Notes: generated by a model not told the origin, from the sequence alone. Shown: positions 26,473-36,190, numbered from the stretch's first letter. The stretch: DNA of 64,000 nucleotides from Bacillus ectoiniformans (GCF_016908875.1 NZ_JAFBES010000006.1:124001-188000), one strand, 5' to 3'. Numbers and translations are program-made.

Positions 26473-27393
26473 TTATTTTAAAGCGTTCACGATGGTATCA
26501 ATATTGTGTTTAAACATTCCTTCATATGTGCCAGTCTCTGTGCCTTCTTCACCCATTGCATCTGAATACAGTTCTCCGCCCACTTTCACTTCATGTCCTC
26601 GATTCTCTGACCCCTGAACGACAGCGTTGATGGAACGGTCAGAAATGCTGCTTTCAATAAAGATCGCTTTAATATTACGATCGGCGAGAGTTTTCACTAA
26701 TGACTGAACATCTTTCACTCCATATTCTGAATCGGTGCTTAACCCTTGCAGACCCATTACTTCTAATCCATAAGCGTCTCCGAAATAGCCAAACGCATCA
26801 TGTGCCGTCACAAGTACCCGACTCTCTTTTGGAATCTGAGCCATTTGCTTTTTACCGTATTCATCTAGCTTCTTGAGTCTTTCAATATATTGCTGGCTGT
26901 TTGCTTTAAATTCTTCTTTATGAGCAGGGTCAGCTGTTGCCAAGCCCTCTTCGACCTTTTCAACCGCATAAATCCATAAACTAATATCAAACCAGACGTG
27001 TGGGTCATGAAGCTTGTCACCGCTTTTCTTCAATTTCTCTTTTGGAATACTTTCAGCGACTGCATACGTTGGTTTTTGTTCATTGACCTTTTTAAAAATT
27101 TCATTCATTTTACCTTCAAGGTGCAGCCCGTTATAAAAAATCACATCTGCTTCCGTTAATTTTTTAATATCTCCTTGAGCTGCCTGGTAAAGATGCGGAT
27201 CGGTGCCCGGCCCCATTAAGGCTTCCACCTTTACATGCTCTCCCCCCACATTTTTCACAATATCGGCGATTTGAGCGATCGTCGTGGCAACAACAAGCTG
27301 TTCCTCCTTTTTCTTGTTATCTTCTGATGATGTACATCCTGCCAATCCAGTTGCTAAAATAACTGCTAAAAAAATTGTAATCATTCTTTTCAT
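26473..27393 (-). CDS. mntA: Manganese-binding lipoprotein MntA (cluster A-I/TroA family)
   Basis: A 306-residue substrate-binding protein with a lipoprotein signal (LATGLAGC, Cys near residue 20). Metal ligands of the family can be seen as GTDPHLYQA (His near 67), LHDPHVWFD (His near 132), VTAHDAFGYF (His/Glu site) and a C-terminal Asp in LYSDAMG. It should capture Mn2+ (possibly Zn2+ or Fe2+) outside the cell and deliver it to MntCD. A strong AGGAGG site lies eight bases before the ATG. Two MntR-like boxes lie upstream. Confidence 0.94.
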   Translation of the reverse strand: MKRMITIFLAVILATGLAGCTSSEDNKKKEEQLVVATTIAQIADIVKNVGGEHVKVEALMGPGTDPHLYQAAQGDIKKLTEADVIFYNGLHLEGKMNEIFKKVNEQKPTYAVAESIPKEKLKKSGDKLHDPHVWFDISLWIYAVEKVEEGLATADPAHKEEFKANSQQYIERLKKLDEYGKKQMAQIPKESRVLVTAHDAFGYFGDAYGLEVMGLQGLSTDSEYGVKDVQSLVKTLADRNIKAIFIESSISDRSINAVVQGSENRGHEVKVGGELYSDAMGEEGTETGTYEGMFKHNIDTIVNALK

Positions 27394-27423
27394 CGAAACA
27401 TCCTCCTTTTTAACCTGCAGCCA

Positions 27424-27444
27424 ATAAGTTTCCTAAGACCAACT
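27424..27444. promoter_or_regulatory. MntR-like box, proximal to mntA
   Basis: The minus strand reads TTGGTCTTAGGAAACTT, close to the B. subtilis MntR operator pattern TTTGCNTTAAGGAAAC. It lies 30-50 bases upstream of mntA, so it could block transcription start or early elongation when manganese is plentiful. Confidence 0.6.
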
Positions 27445-27526
27445 TTTAGTCTAAAAATTTTTAAGACTGATTGTAATGTTAATATATGCAATGAGTTAGA
27501 ATAGTTGAAAACTTTCTGCTTGCTAT

Positions 27527-27547
27527 AAAAGTTTCCCTTACACAAAA
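27527..27547. promoter_or_regulatory. MntR-like box, distal to mntA
   Basis: The minus strand reads TTTTGTGTAAGGGAAACTTTT, again like the MntR operator, especially the AAGGGAAACTTT half. It lies about 135-155 bases upstream of mntA. Confidence 0.6.
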
Positions 27548-27589
27548 AATAAAGCAGACCGCCACTTGTGTCAAGTATTTAAAAAGAAA

Positions 27590-27639
27590 TAAGAAAAACG
27601 CCTCTAAAATTTAAACTGTGTCTAAATTTTAGAGGCGTT
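27590..27639 (-). terminator. Terminator of the AI-2E family gene
   Basis: A perfect 17-bp stem AACGCCTCTAAAATTTA with its complement (27597-27639) and a 9-base loop, followed on the minus strand by TTTTTCTTATT. It is one of the strongest hairpins in the window. Confidence 0.9.
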
Positions 27640-27658
27640 GTTTTCTTTAATTGAAAGA

Positions 27659-28690
27659 TTAGATCTTCCATTTGCTTTTTATAATACCGGCTTCTCTTAA
27701 CGTATCGTACACAATAACCACTGCTGGTCCTAGGAAAAAACCGATAAAGCCTAATAGCTTAAACCCTATAAATAAGCTGACCAATGCCGCAAGCGGCGAG
27801 ATTCCCATATTCGTTGAGAATACTTTAGGCTCCAAGATTCGGCGCACGACGGTAATAATAATGAATAAGACGATCAGTCCAAATCCGAGAAATTGATTCC
27901 CTTGAAAGAAACTCACAACCGCCCAAGGAACTAAAATGGAGCCTGTTCCTAAGATCGGCAGAATATCAACAAATACGATAACAATAGATAATAGGACGGC
28001 ATAAGGCACATTAAGAATTAATAACCCGACAAAAGCCATTAAGAAAGTGACGATGCTTAAGAAAATTTGCGCCTTGATAAATCCAACTCCAGCTTTGTTT
28101 AATTGACCGGTTATTAAATACAGCTTTTCTTTCGTTGACTCTTTTAAGTGCCGTTCCGCCTTATATTTCAGCCTTGAAAGTTCGAGACTGAATAAAAATA
28201 CAGCAATAGAGTATACGAGAAACTCAATCAGGAACACAGGAATAGATGTTGCTAAGCCGAACAGTCCTTCTAAAAGGGACTGAAACATATTCGTTACAGA
28301 TTGCAATGTGTTTTCTAAGGTTTGCTCAAAAGATTTGACAACATCTGGCGGCAAAGTTTTAAAATACTGTTCGAATGTTTTCACGAAATGCTTCAGAAAA
28401 GATTCATAAAAGTCGTTGGCAAATGAAGGTCCTTTCTCAGCTAATGTGACAATCTGATTGATGACTAAATTGACAAAAAACCAGATCAATAAGGCAATAA
28501 ATAATAAATAGAGCAAAAATGTAACTAATACTGCTCTAAACCGAACCCATTTAAACCTTACCATAAACCATTTCACAGCATTTTCTAGCATAATAGCTGT
28601 GAGCAAGGCAAAAACAATTGGCAAGGTATATGGGATCGTATAGATAGCTGCGATTAAAACCGCGGCCACAAGAATCCATTTCTTAATCAT
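27659..28690 (-). CDS. AI-2E family transporter (PF01594), YtvI-like
   Basis: A 343-residue membrane protein with the arrangement of the AI-2E family: two or three N-terminal segments, an amphipathic helical stretch rich in Phe and Glu (about residues 90-140), then a cluster of segments including VFVDILPILGTGSILVPWA, the conserved family signature. Members include TqsA and various antiporters; the substrate is not evident. It stands alone between mntA and msrA. The spacing from GAGGAG to the ATG is long at 12 bases. Confidence 0.85.
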   Translation of the reverse strand: MIKKWILVAAVLIAAIYTIPYTLPIVFALLTAIMLENAVKWFMVRFKWVRFRAVLVTFLLYLLFIALLIWFFVNLVINQIVTLAEKGPSFANDFYESFLKHFVKTFEQYFKTLPPDVVKSFEQTLENTLQSVTNMFQSLLEGLFGLATSIPVFLIEFLVYSIAVFLFSLELSRLKYKAERHLKESTKEKLYLITGQLNKAGVGFIKAQIFLSIVTFLMAFVGLLILNVPYAVLLSIVIVFVDILPILGTGSILVPWAVVSFFQGNQFLGFGLIVLFIIITVVRRILEPKVFSTNMGISPLAALVSLFIGFKLLGFIGFFLGPAVVIVYDTLREAGIIKSKWKI

Positions 28691-28916
28691 TATTTTCCCA
28701 TGCTCCTCGTAAATTACTATCTGTTCTTATTTATAATAATAAACTAAATTTTTCATAATAGACAAATTTTTATGATCATATAAGAAAGTTTTTTTCAGAA
28801 AATAATATTCCTTTTCTAATTATCCAAAAGGATGGTAAGATTAGATAAAAACTTTTTGAAGAAAAGCAATTGCTGTACATACTTGGTAAATATCAAACGA
28901 AAGAGGTGTGTATATA

Positions 28917-29447
28917 ATGAAACAAAATACAGAAAAAGCAACATTTGCTGGCGGATGTTTCTGGTGTATGGTCAAACCCTTCGATCAATGGGAAGGCATT
29001 GAAAAAGTAATGTCAGGATATACGGGCGGCCATGTGGAAAATCCCACCTATGAAATGGTTAAATCAGGTCATTCCGGCCATTTAGAAGCTGTTGAAATAA
29101 CTTATGTGCCCGAGCTTTTTTCCTATAAAGAATTATTAGAAATATATTGGCAGCAAATTGATCCTACTGATGATGAAGGCCAGTTTCAGGATCGTGGCAG
29201 TTCTTATAAAACAGCCATCTTCTATCACAGCCCAGAACAAAAAAAGCTCGCAGAAGAATCTAAACAGCGGCTGGCAGAGAGCGGGAAATTCAACAAGCCG
29301 ATTGTGACGAAAATATTGCCAGCTTCAGCCTTTTACCCAGCAGAAGAAAAACATCAAGATTTCTACAAAAAGAATCCTGATGCCTATATGGCAGACCGCA
29401 ATCAATCAGGCCGTGACCAGTTTATTGCCAAACACTGGCAGTCATAA
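28917..29447 (+). CDS. msrA: Peptide methionine sulfoxide reductase A
   Basis: About 176 residues. MsrA reduces the S-epimer of methionine sulfoxide in proteins using thioredoxin. The active-site motif is FAGGCFWC (near residues 10-17), with [28 protein letters not shown] and [15 protein letters not shown] as further family landmarks. It is a stand-alone A domain with no MsrB fused or adjacent. The ATG at 28917 follows an AGAGGTG site; the frame is open from a GTG nine bases earlier. Confidence 0.95.
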   Translation: MKQNTEKATFAGGCFWCMVKPFDQWEGIEKVMSGYTGGHVENPTYEMVKSGHSGHLEAVEITYVPELFSYKELLEIYWQQIDPTDDEGQFQDRGSSYKTAIFYHSPEQKKLAEESKQRLAESGKFNKPIVTKILPASAFYPAEEKHQDFYKKNPDAYMADRNQSGRDQFIAKHWQS

Positions 29448-29491
29448 GAAAAAATACCCCGGACGATCCAAGCTCCAGGGTATTTTTTCTT
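29446..29491. terminator. Bidirectional terminator between msrA and the GGDEF gene
   Basis: A 14-bp stem AAGAAAAAATACCC/GGGTATTTTTTCTT with an 18-base loop; U-tracts are included on both strands. It touches the ends of both convergent genes. Confidence 0.85.
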
Positions 29492-32069
29492 ATGAACGGA
29501 TTTTCGAACAGCAATTCACTTGGTTTTTACCCGACGTTTTCGATGCATACAGCGCTCTGTCTGCCCGTTCAAATAGATCTTCGCCTGTATCATTTGAGTC
29601 AGGAACGCATGTAGCCACCCCGATACTTACCGTCACGAACTGATTAACTGAAGAACCTTTATGCGGAATGTTTAAATGCTGAATGTTCATTCTTAATTCT
29701 TCCGCAGCCTGATAGGCCTCTGCCTCAGTTGCCCCAGGCAGGATCCAGGCGAATTCTTCTCCTCCATACCTAGCGGCTGTGTGTGCCGGTGACTTGACTA
29801 ATGCGGATAAGACTTGCGCAATCTTTTTTAAGCATTGATCTCCCTGATGATGCCCGTAACTGTCATTGAACTGTTTAAAGTGATCAATATCAAATAAGAT
29901 TAAACTGATTGGTGTCTGATTAACTAGTGCTTGATTCCATGATTCTGCGAGCTTAAGATCATATGAGCGCCGGTTATTAATACCCGTTAAACCATCAGAC
30001 ATGGATATGTTGTGCAGCATTTTATTCGCTTGTTTCAGCTGTTCCTCCGCCTTTTTTTGCAGGGTGATATCCCTGATTACACCAAGGACAGCTACCTCCC
30101 CGTTATAGTCAATAATCGACGTGTTCACTTCTGTTAAAATGACGCTGCCATCATTCTTTATAAATCGGTATTGGTTCGTGCTAATGGTTCCTTGAGATCC
30201 TTCGAAATTTCTTAAAAGCTGATGAGCCGCTTTGATTTTATCTTTTTCATGAATATAATCAAAAGCAGATTTCCCGAGAATTTCTTCTGTATTCATCACT
30301 CCAATAAATTCTGCTGCACGTTCATTAACAAAAACAATATGCTTCCGGTTATGCACGAAAACGACTTCTGGATAAAGCTCAATTAATTTACGATATCTCT
30401 CTTCGCTCGCCATCAATTCTTTTTCAGCCTGTTTTTGTTCAGTAATATCTTGAGCCACTCCAACCGCTCCTGCGAAACTTCCATTAGCCATAATAGGAGC
30501 AGTCATCACGCTTAATTCAACGATGGCTCCCGACTGATGGATAAAGCCAACTTCAAATGAAACCGCCTCTCCTTTTTTCAATTCGCTAGATAGCTCTTTC
30601 ATTTTCACTAAATCACTTTTTTGAATAAACGTAGTATACTGTAAACCAATGAGCTGATCTGGTCTATACCCCACTATTATTCCTGTTCGTTCATTGACAT
30701 CCGTAATTAAACCTTGTTTATCAAATGAAAAACTGATCCCTTGATTATGGTTAAAAAGAGTTCTGTATTTCATTTCATTCTCTTCAAGTTTTTCTTCGAG
30801 CTGTTTTTGTTCTGTGATATCTCGAAATACAGAGGTATATTGCACTGGCTGATTTTCTTCATTATAAACGGTGCAGATTTGTGTTTTTTGAATAAACAGC
30901 CTTCCGTCTTTGCGACGGTTGCATATTTCGCCTTCCCATACCTGATTGCTTTGGATATGATCCCATAACCTTTTATGAAACTCAGGTTCATGCTGATCCG
31001 ACCTTAACAATTCAACTGAGCGTCCCAACACCTCTTGCTCGCGGTATCCTGTAATCTGTTCAAACATCGGGTTAACATATTCAATATTTCCATTAAGATC
31101 CGTGACAAGCACACCATCGCGCATATGATCCACGACACTTTTTGCACGCCTTAATTCTCTTTTTCTCCTATTTGAATCAGTGACATCGGTAAACGCAGCA
31201 AGGATCGCTGTTTCCTTATTCAATATAATCTTAGTCGCTCTGACTTTGACATCAATGACAGCTCCGCTTTTGTGAATATACTGGCTGTTTCTAATGTAGT
31301 ATTCAGAGCTGTCCATGATTTCTAAGACTTTTTGATCAATAATTGAATCAGCATCTGTGGCTAAATCATACAAAGAAATCCTTCTCATTTCTTCTTCACT
31401 GTATCCGAAGATCTGGCAGAACCTTTCGCTCGCTTCAAGGAATTGTTTTGTTTCGGGATGAAAGGCACAGATCCCTTCCGTAGACTGCTTGACCATGGAA
31501 CGGTATTTTAATTCGCTGTTTTTTAAATCCTTTTGCAATTGCTGGCTCTTTTTTAATTCTCGCCTTAAGCTGCGGCTTATTCTATTATTAGTCTTCATTT
31601 CAGTTAGCACGATCACTGCAAAGATTAAGCTGTAAATCATGAAAAATAGCAGATCAGCTGATTCATAGGCAGTAAAATAAAGCTCTCCCTGTTTGATAAA
31701 GAAGAACGAAAAGATCATCGCACTGCCTGACAGCGCCAATAATGTATTTTTCCACTCGCGATAGACTAAACTAAAAACGACCGGCATTGGAAGAGCGAAT
31801 AAATTCACAAATTCAGGCGAAAAGAAATTAATCAAGGAAATAGCCATCAAGGAGAAAAGCGTAATCGCATACATGGTAAACGATTCTGACTTCTTCAAAA
31901 TGATCAGCATGGTAATAATCAAAATGAGCGGAAAGGAAAGAAAAAATATGAATAGGGTGTCAGGTCCTCCCCATATATACCCATTGATGATAGAGACCGT
32001 AAATAATAGCACCCATAAGATCTTTACCATAAATATATTGCCTGAACGTATGGAGTTTTTTTCTATCAT
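29490..32069 (-). CDS. Membrane PAS-PAS-PAS-PAS-GGDEF diguanylate cyclase
   Basis: An 859-residue sensor. The N-terminus has about six membrane segments (to about residue 160), then a short coiled coil and four PAS domains at about 185-305, 310-430, 435-555 and 557-675, each ending in a DIT/DVT-type PAC motif. The C-terminal GGDEF domain (about 690-850) has DIDHFKQFNDSYGHHQGD and the active site RYGGEEF, so it should be able to make c-di-GMP. The usual inhibitory RxxD motif five residues upstream is absent (SPAHTAARYGGEEF). No EAL domain is present. The signals sensed are unknown. It lies convergent with msrA. Confidence 0.92.
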   Translation of the reverse strand: MIEKNSIRSGNIFMVKILWVLLFTVSIINGYIWGGPDTLFIFFLSFPLILIITMLIILKKSESFTMYAITLFSLMAISLINFFSPEFVNLFALPMPVVFSLVYREWKNTLLALSGSAMIFSFFFIKQGELYFTAYESADLLFFMIYSLIFAVIVLTEMKTNNRISRSLRRELKKSQQLQKDLKNSELKYRSMVKQSTEGICAFHPETKQFLEASERFCQIFGYSEEEMRRISLYDLATDADSIIDQKVLEIMDSSEYYIRNSQYIHKSGAVIDVKVRATKIILNKETAILAAFTDVTDSNRRKRELRRAKSVVDHMRDGVLVTDLNGNIEYVNPMFEQITGYREQEVLGRSVELLRSDQHEPEFHKRLWDHIQSNQVWEGEICNRRKDGRLFIQKTQICTVYNEENQPVQYTSVFRDITEQKQLEEKLEENEMKYRTLFNHNQGISFSFDKQGLITDVNERTGIIVGYRPDQLIGLQYTTFIQKSDLVKMKELSSELKKGEAVSFEVGFIHQSGAIVELSVMTAPIMANGSFAGAVGVAQDITEQKQAEKELMASEERYRKLIELYPEVVFVHNRKHIVFVNERAAEFIGVMNTEEILGKSAFDYIHEKDKIKAAHQLLRNFEGSQGTISTNQYRFIKNDGSVILTEVNTSIIDYNGEVAVLGVIRDITLQKKAEEQLKQANKMLHNISMSDGLTGINNRRSYDLKLAESWNQALVNQTPISLILFDIDHFKQFNDSYGHHQGDQCLKKIAQVLSALVKSPAHTAARYGGEEFAWILPGATEAEAYQAAEELRMNIQHLNIPHKGSSVNQFVTVSIGVATCVPDSNDTGEDLFERADRALYASKTSGKNQVNCCSKIRS

Positions 32070-32377
32070 GGTCTCCTCTCTCCTTATAATCTTTTTCAGT
32101 TCATTCTATTTTACTATAAAAATAACAATAGATACTATTTATTTCCTTTTATTTATGCAGATTACTTGATATTATTTTTACTGCTTCCGCATCCTCTCCT
32201 TCAACGTTAAAAACCTTCCTTTATTTAGCAACTATCATCCGCTGCCTTCTTTAAATGAAAGATTTCGTATTTTAAATGATCTCATCTTCGTTATCGTTTA
32301 TAATAGAAAGACCATTTAGGCAAACGCCGACCGGAATAGAAATTACTACTAAGCATGAAGTGCAGGGTGATTATTAA
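32070..32377. other. Divergent intergenic region, GGDEF gene and MocR gene
   Basis: About 308 AT-rich bases between two divergent genes. A TATAAT at 32299-32304 on the plus strand is a possible -10 for the MocR gene, with a weak -35. I see no gene and no structured RNA. Confidence 0.5.
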
Positions 32378-33805
32378 ATGCCAAAAGAACATCATCAATC
32401 GAAAAGCGAAAAAGTGATCCATTACATAAAAAATAAAATTTCAGAGGGAGAATGGCCGATTGGACATAAGATTGCGAGCCAAAGGAAGCTTGCCGAAGAA
32501 TTAGGCGTGAATCGGAGCACAGTCGTCGCAGCCCTTGAGCAGCTGAAGGAGGATGGGCTTTTAAAAGGAGTCATGGGTAAAGGAACGATTGTTATTAATA
32601 ATACATGGACGTTGCTTGCTGCCATGCCGCAGCCGGAAACAAACGAAAAGCCCAAACCTTCCTTGCTTAAACTGAACCAATCAGACGAAGCAGAAGCATT
32701 CGAACCGGACACAGCGGAAGACTTCATTCAATTAAGCAAGGGCGAACTCGCTGAAGATATCTTTCCTGTTGATAATATGCAGCAAGTTATGATGAGGCTC
32801 GCTGGCAGCTTAGGCGCCTTCGGCTATGAAGAACCTAAAGGGTACTTGCCTCTAAGAGAAGCGATTAGCGCGTATATGAAACGGCAAGGAAAAGAAGTGT
32901 CCGCTGAATCAATTCTGATTGTTTCTGGCGCTTTGCAAGGCATCCAGCTTATTTCGGCAGGCTTATTGACCAGAGGCTCTTCTCTTCTCTTGGAAAAGCC
33001 CTCTTACCTATTTTCCATGCACGTATTTCAATCTGCTGGGATGACGCTCAAAGGCTTGCCGATGGATGAAGATGGGCTGATCCCGTCAAGCATCCCTAAA
33101 CATATTGATCCTTCTGTTCCTGCTATTGTTTATACAATCCCTAGTTTTCATAACCCAACTGGCGTGCTGATGACTGAAAAACGGCGAAAAGAATTGCTTG
33201 ATTTGTGTGCGAGTATGAGACTCCCTATCATTGAAGACGATATTTACAGGGAATTGTGGATAGATGCTCCCCCTCCTCCGCCTCTTGCCTCTTTAGACGA
33301 AAATGGAGATGTCTTATATGTTGGAAGCTTATCTAAAACATTGAGTCCCGGACTTAGAATTGGATGGATTGCAGGAGCAGAACCAGTCATCGAGCGGCTA
33401 GCAGAAATAAAGAGGCAAACAGATTACGGATCAAGCTCGTTATCGCAGCGGGTGGCTGCAGAATGGATGGCAAGCGGACTTTACGAGGAACATTTATCTT
33501 TTGTTAGGCAGCAGCTTAAAAAGAGACGAACGGCGGCAATTAGCATGCTTCAAACTCATTTAGGGGATCTCGCAGAATGGGATATTCCTTCAGGAGGTTT
33601 TTTAATATGGCTCAGATTAAAAGCGAATCGAAGAGTAAAAGATATTCACGCCAAAGCTTATCATGCAGGAATTCTCCTTAATCCCGGAAGCATCTATACG
33701 AATGAAGCGGTGCAAGCGATTCGATTATCATACGGCTATGCTTCGATGGAGGACTTTGAAACAGGCATCAAGAAATTAAAACAGATTATTTTAGACAGTC
33801 TTTAA
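32378..33805 (+). CDS. MocR/PdxR-type transcription regulator (GntR HTH + aminotransferase fold)
   Basis: A 475-residue regulator. Residues 10-75 form a GntR winged helix (KIASQRKLAEELGVNRSTVV, then EDGLLKGVMGKGT). After a linker, residues 110-475 have the class I aminotransferase fold with the PLP lysine in VGSLSKTLSPGLRIGW and the Asn/Pro segment IPSFHNPTG. MocR proteins usually sense PLP or an amino-PLP adduct and control PLP, GABA or amino acid genes. The nearest same-strand gene starts 27 bases downstream but encodes an unrelated protein, so the target is not evident. AGGGTGA lies seven bases before the ATG. Confidence 0.92.
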   Translation: MPKEHHQSKSEKVIHYIKNKISEGEWPIGHKIASQRKLAEELGVNRSTVVAALEQLKEDGLLKGVMGKGTIVINNTWTLLAAMPQPETNEKPKPSLLKLNQSDEAEAFEPDTAEDFIQLSKGELAEDIFPVDNMQQVMMRLAGSLGAFGYEEPKGYLPLREAISAYMKRQGKEVSAESILIVSGALQGIQLISAGLLTRGSSLLLEKPSYLFSMHVFQSAGMTLKGLPMDEDGLIPSSIPKHIDPSVPAIVYTIPSFHNPTGVLMTEKRRKELLDLCASMRLPIIEDDIYRELWIDAPPPPPLASLDENGDVLYVGSLSKTLSPGLRIGWIAGAEPVIERLAEIKRQTDYGSSSLSQRVAAEWMASGLYEEHLSFVRQQLKKRRTAAISMLQTHLGDLAEWDIPSGGFLIWLRLKANRRVKDIHAKAYHAGILLNPGSIYTNEAVQAIRLSYGYASMEDFETGIKKLKQIILDSL

Positions 33806-33832
33806 AGCTGCTCTTATATAGAAGGTGATGGA

Positions 33833-34900
33833 ATGGATTTTAAAATACATTATCTTTCATTTTTTGTGATTCATGTGGATGGCAAAGGCGAAGAAGCCTA
33901 TAAGCGCGCCAAACATTATCAAACCATGAAAGAGGAAGAATACGAAGAAAGTCCGCTAAAAGATTTCCTGGATGGAGAGTTTGCCAAGATCGCGAAAAGG
34001 AAAGCAGACCGCCATCCACGGGCCGAGCAAGTCCCAACAAAGATCGGCTATTTCACAGCTGAACCCGGGCACGATTTAACATCTAACCCAAACTATAACT
34101 TGTTCGCGAAAGCTCGGCAGGCGTATACTGTGCTGGAGTTTCAGGAGGCAAGTGAACAATTCGCCTCCCTTTATTCCGAAACGAGTGCTGTTCGGGGCGG
34201 CGTGTTTATTGTGGCGAAAGCTCAGCCAAGAAAATACTTTGATGATTCATTTGTCTTTTTGCTGAAGTGTGATTTCGAACCGAAAGTTGCTTCTCTTTCA
34301 GATGACAACTCGCTCATTCGCCATGTAGAAATGGCCATTACAACGAAAAACATGAAATCGATTCAATACCCTCATATGCCTGAAGAAGGAATGGTCGAAG
34401 ACTCTGAATTAAAAATTCACCAGGCTTCCCACGCCCGCTATTTCGAAGATTTCTTAAAGTATGTCGGGTACGAGCCGTCAATGCCGGAAGTTGTGAAAAC
34501 ACAAGTCATGGATATGGTAAGAGAACATGTCAGCGAGGCGTATGAAGCAGAAAGTTTAGAGATCGAAGAATTTGAGACAGAGATTGAACAGTGGGCAGCC
34601 AGTGATAAACGAGAACTTCAGGAACGGCTTGAAACTCATCAAGTCATGGAAGCCGCTGCTCATATTGTGGAGCATACACCAGATGCGGATTTTAAAATGA
34701 AGCTTGGAGAAACACAGATTAAAGGGCTGCTTGCTGATTTCGGGGAAAACATTCACTTAGCAAAAGTGAATGGACGATATGTAGCGGTGGTCGAAGCTGA
34801 ATCTATTCTGTTTGAAAAAGGCGCTTCACCTGTGGAATTTCATAAGCCGGATGATCTGCATGCTTTAATAGAGAAGATTAGCAATAAGAGATATGAGTGA
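33833..34900 (+). CDS. DUF3900-like protein
   Basis: A 355-residue soluble protein without membrane segments, matching my recollection of the DUF3900 family found in Bacillaceae. Conserved-looking stretches are KDFLDGEFAKIAKRKADRHP, GYFTAEPGHDLTSNPNYNLF, TSAVRGGVFIVAKA and IQYPHMPEEGMVED. A helical Glu-rich segment (about 235-275) precedes a small C-terminal alpha/beta part. The overall plan reminds me of YejK-type nucleoid-associated proteins, which is a weak inference. It follows the MocR gene by 27 bases and ends at a strong terminator, so the two are likely an operon. Confidence 0.7.
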   Translation: MDFKIHYLSFFVIHVDGKGEEAYKRAKHYQTMKEEEYEESPLKDFLDGEFAKIAKRKADRHPRAEQVPTKIGYFTAEPGHDLTSNPNYNLFAKARQAYTVLEFQEASEQFASLYSETSAVRGGVFIVAKAQPRKYFDDSFVFLLKCDFEPKVASLSDDNSLIRHVEMAITTKNMKSIQYPHMPEEGMVEDSELKIHQASHARYFEDFLKYVGYEPSMPEVVKTQVMDMVREHVSEAYEAESLEIEEFETEIEQWAASDKRELQERLETHQVMEAAAHIVEHTPDADFKMKLGETQIKGLLADFGENIHLAKVNGRYVAVVEAESILFEKGASPVEFHKPDDLHALIEKISNKRYE

Positions 34901-34921
34901 TGAAATAAAAGAACTTTATAT

Positions 34922-34970
34922 AAAAACCCAAGGATCATTGCACAAACGCGCAGTGATCCTTGGGTTTTTA
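34922..34970 (+). terminator. Terminator after the DUF3900-like gene
   Basis: A stem of about 18 bp, AAAACCCAAGGATCATTG with CAGTGATCCTTGGGTTTT (one G-U pair), followed by T. The complementary A run upstream could serve the opposite strand too. Confidence 0.9.
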
Positions 34971-35057
34971 GTTTACGCTAAAGTATGACCAGCGTTTTCA
35001 CCGCAGAATGCCCGGCATGAGACGAAAATAAACCATGAAGATAGCTGCAATAAAAGG

Positions 35058-35516
35058 CTACCGCTTGGATAAATAATACCCTGCTGCTCCTAATAATGTT
35101 CCAAGTATAGCGCCTCCGAGTACTTCAGCCGGTTTATGGCCGAGAACTTCTTTGAGAGGATCAGGAGATTTTTCTTCAAATTGAATGGGATCATCTTCAT
35201 GAATCTTATCAATTAATTCATCTAAATCGTTTACTTTTAATGTGAGTTCTCCCGTTTGCCTGCGAATTCCTTGGGCATCATACATGACAATCAAGCCAAA
35301 GACCACTGAAAGAGCAAAGTCAATGGTCGAGACGCCCCTCTTCATAGCTACATACGTAGCTAAAGAGGATACCCCTGCCGAGTGGGAGCTCGGCATTCCT
35401 CCCGTTGCCAACAATAAATCTGGCTTCCATTCTCCTGCATTTCTATAGTGTAAAGGAATCTTTAAAGCCTGAGCGATTCCGATACTTGATAATGAAATAA
35501 TTAATCCACTATTCAA
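35058..35516 (-). CDS. yuiD: YuiD-like divergent PAP2 family membrane protein (DUF212)
   Basis: About 152 residues. The family is a divergent phosphatidic-acid-phosphatase/haloperoxidase relative; key motifs are GGMPSSHSAGVSSLA (about residues 38-52) and YDAQGIRRQTGE (about 78-90), which correspond to the PSGH and SRxxxxxH-like regions. There are two or three membrane segments plus a C-terminal one (AILGTLLGAAGYYL). The substrate is unknown. The frame opens at a GTG inside the ribosome site; a TTG at 35516, six bases after GGAGGTG, gives an N-terminus that lines up with B. subtilis YuiD. Confidence 0.88.
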   Translation of the reverse strand: MNSGLIISLSSIGIAQALKIPLHYRNAGEWKPDLLLATGGMPSSHSAGVSSLATYVAMKRGVSTIDFALSVVFGLIVMYDAQGIRRQTGELTLKVNDLDELIDKIHEDDPIQFEEKSPDPLKEVLGHKPAEVLGGAILGTLLGAAGYYLSKR

Positions 35517-35757
35517 ATGACTCACCTCCACATTATTTTGAAAAAAAGGGGCGGTTTTTATACTTTCGAAGCATAATTAATATACTGAAGATAAATACTC
35601 CACCTTTTCTAGCTTAGTACGTTAATTCACTTTTTTCAGGGAAATTAAACAAGAAAATGCAATGTTTAACGCTAAATTTCTCATGTGACTATACAGGACT
35701 TTTCCTTTGAAATAAGGGTAATAAGATACACATGAAGCAAATGGAGGAGGAATTATT

Positions 35758-36066
35758 ATGGGAGAAGTAATCGTACTTATTCAAAAAGATTCAGAAGCTG
35801 ACACTTCTTGGACAAACTTCTTTGTATCAGTGGCATCTGACCATGAATCAGCATTAAGAAACGCCATTCAAAAGTATTTAGCAGATGAAAAAGGCACTTA
35901 TGAAACATTTAGCTGGAATGATGCCATCGAGAAAGTGCCGGAACATATATGGGAGGATCACGGACTGCGTCTCGTACATGATGGTGATTTTCTGAATGAA
36001 TCGGCCGCTGAAGTTACAGTAGATGCCAACGAGTCATTACTGAATGGAACTGAGATGAATAATTAA
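35758..36066 (+). CDS. Uncharacterised 102-residue acidic protein
   Basis: A soluble, acidic protein with no recognised domain. The N-terminus alternates hydrophobic residues (MGEVIVLIQKD, then NFFVSVASDHESAL), suggesting a small alpha/beta fold, and the tail is polar. A strong GGAGGAGG site precedes the ATG. It lies upstream of a cold-shock gene on the same strand, but that gene has its own promoter. Confidence 0.65.
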   Translation: MGEVIVLIQKDSEADTSWTNFFVSVASDHESALRNAIQKYLADEKGTYETFSWNDAIEKVPEHIWEDHGLRLVHDGDFLNESAAEVTVDANESLLNGTEMNN

Positions 36067-36079
36067 TTTTGTTCTTTCC

Positions 36080-36108
36080 TTGCAATCCGTCACCATGTCT
36101 GATATATT
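36080..36108 (+). promoter_or_regulatory. Promoter of cold-shock gene 1
   Basis: TTGCAA (36080-36085), a 17-base spacer and TATATT (36103-36108) predict a start near 36115 and a leader of about 75 bases. The second cold-shock gene has a promoter of the same form. Confidence 0.75.
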
Positions 36109-36190
36109 AAAGAAAGATTATTTTTGTTCGGCAAGAATTGAGCAAGGATAGTAATACAATGTGTGCAAAGCACACGAGGAGGAAACACAA

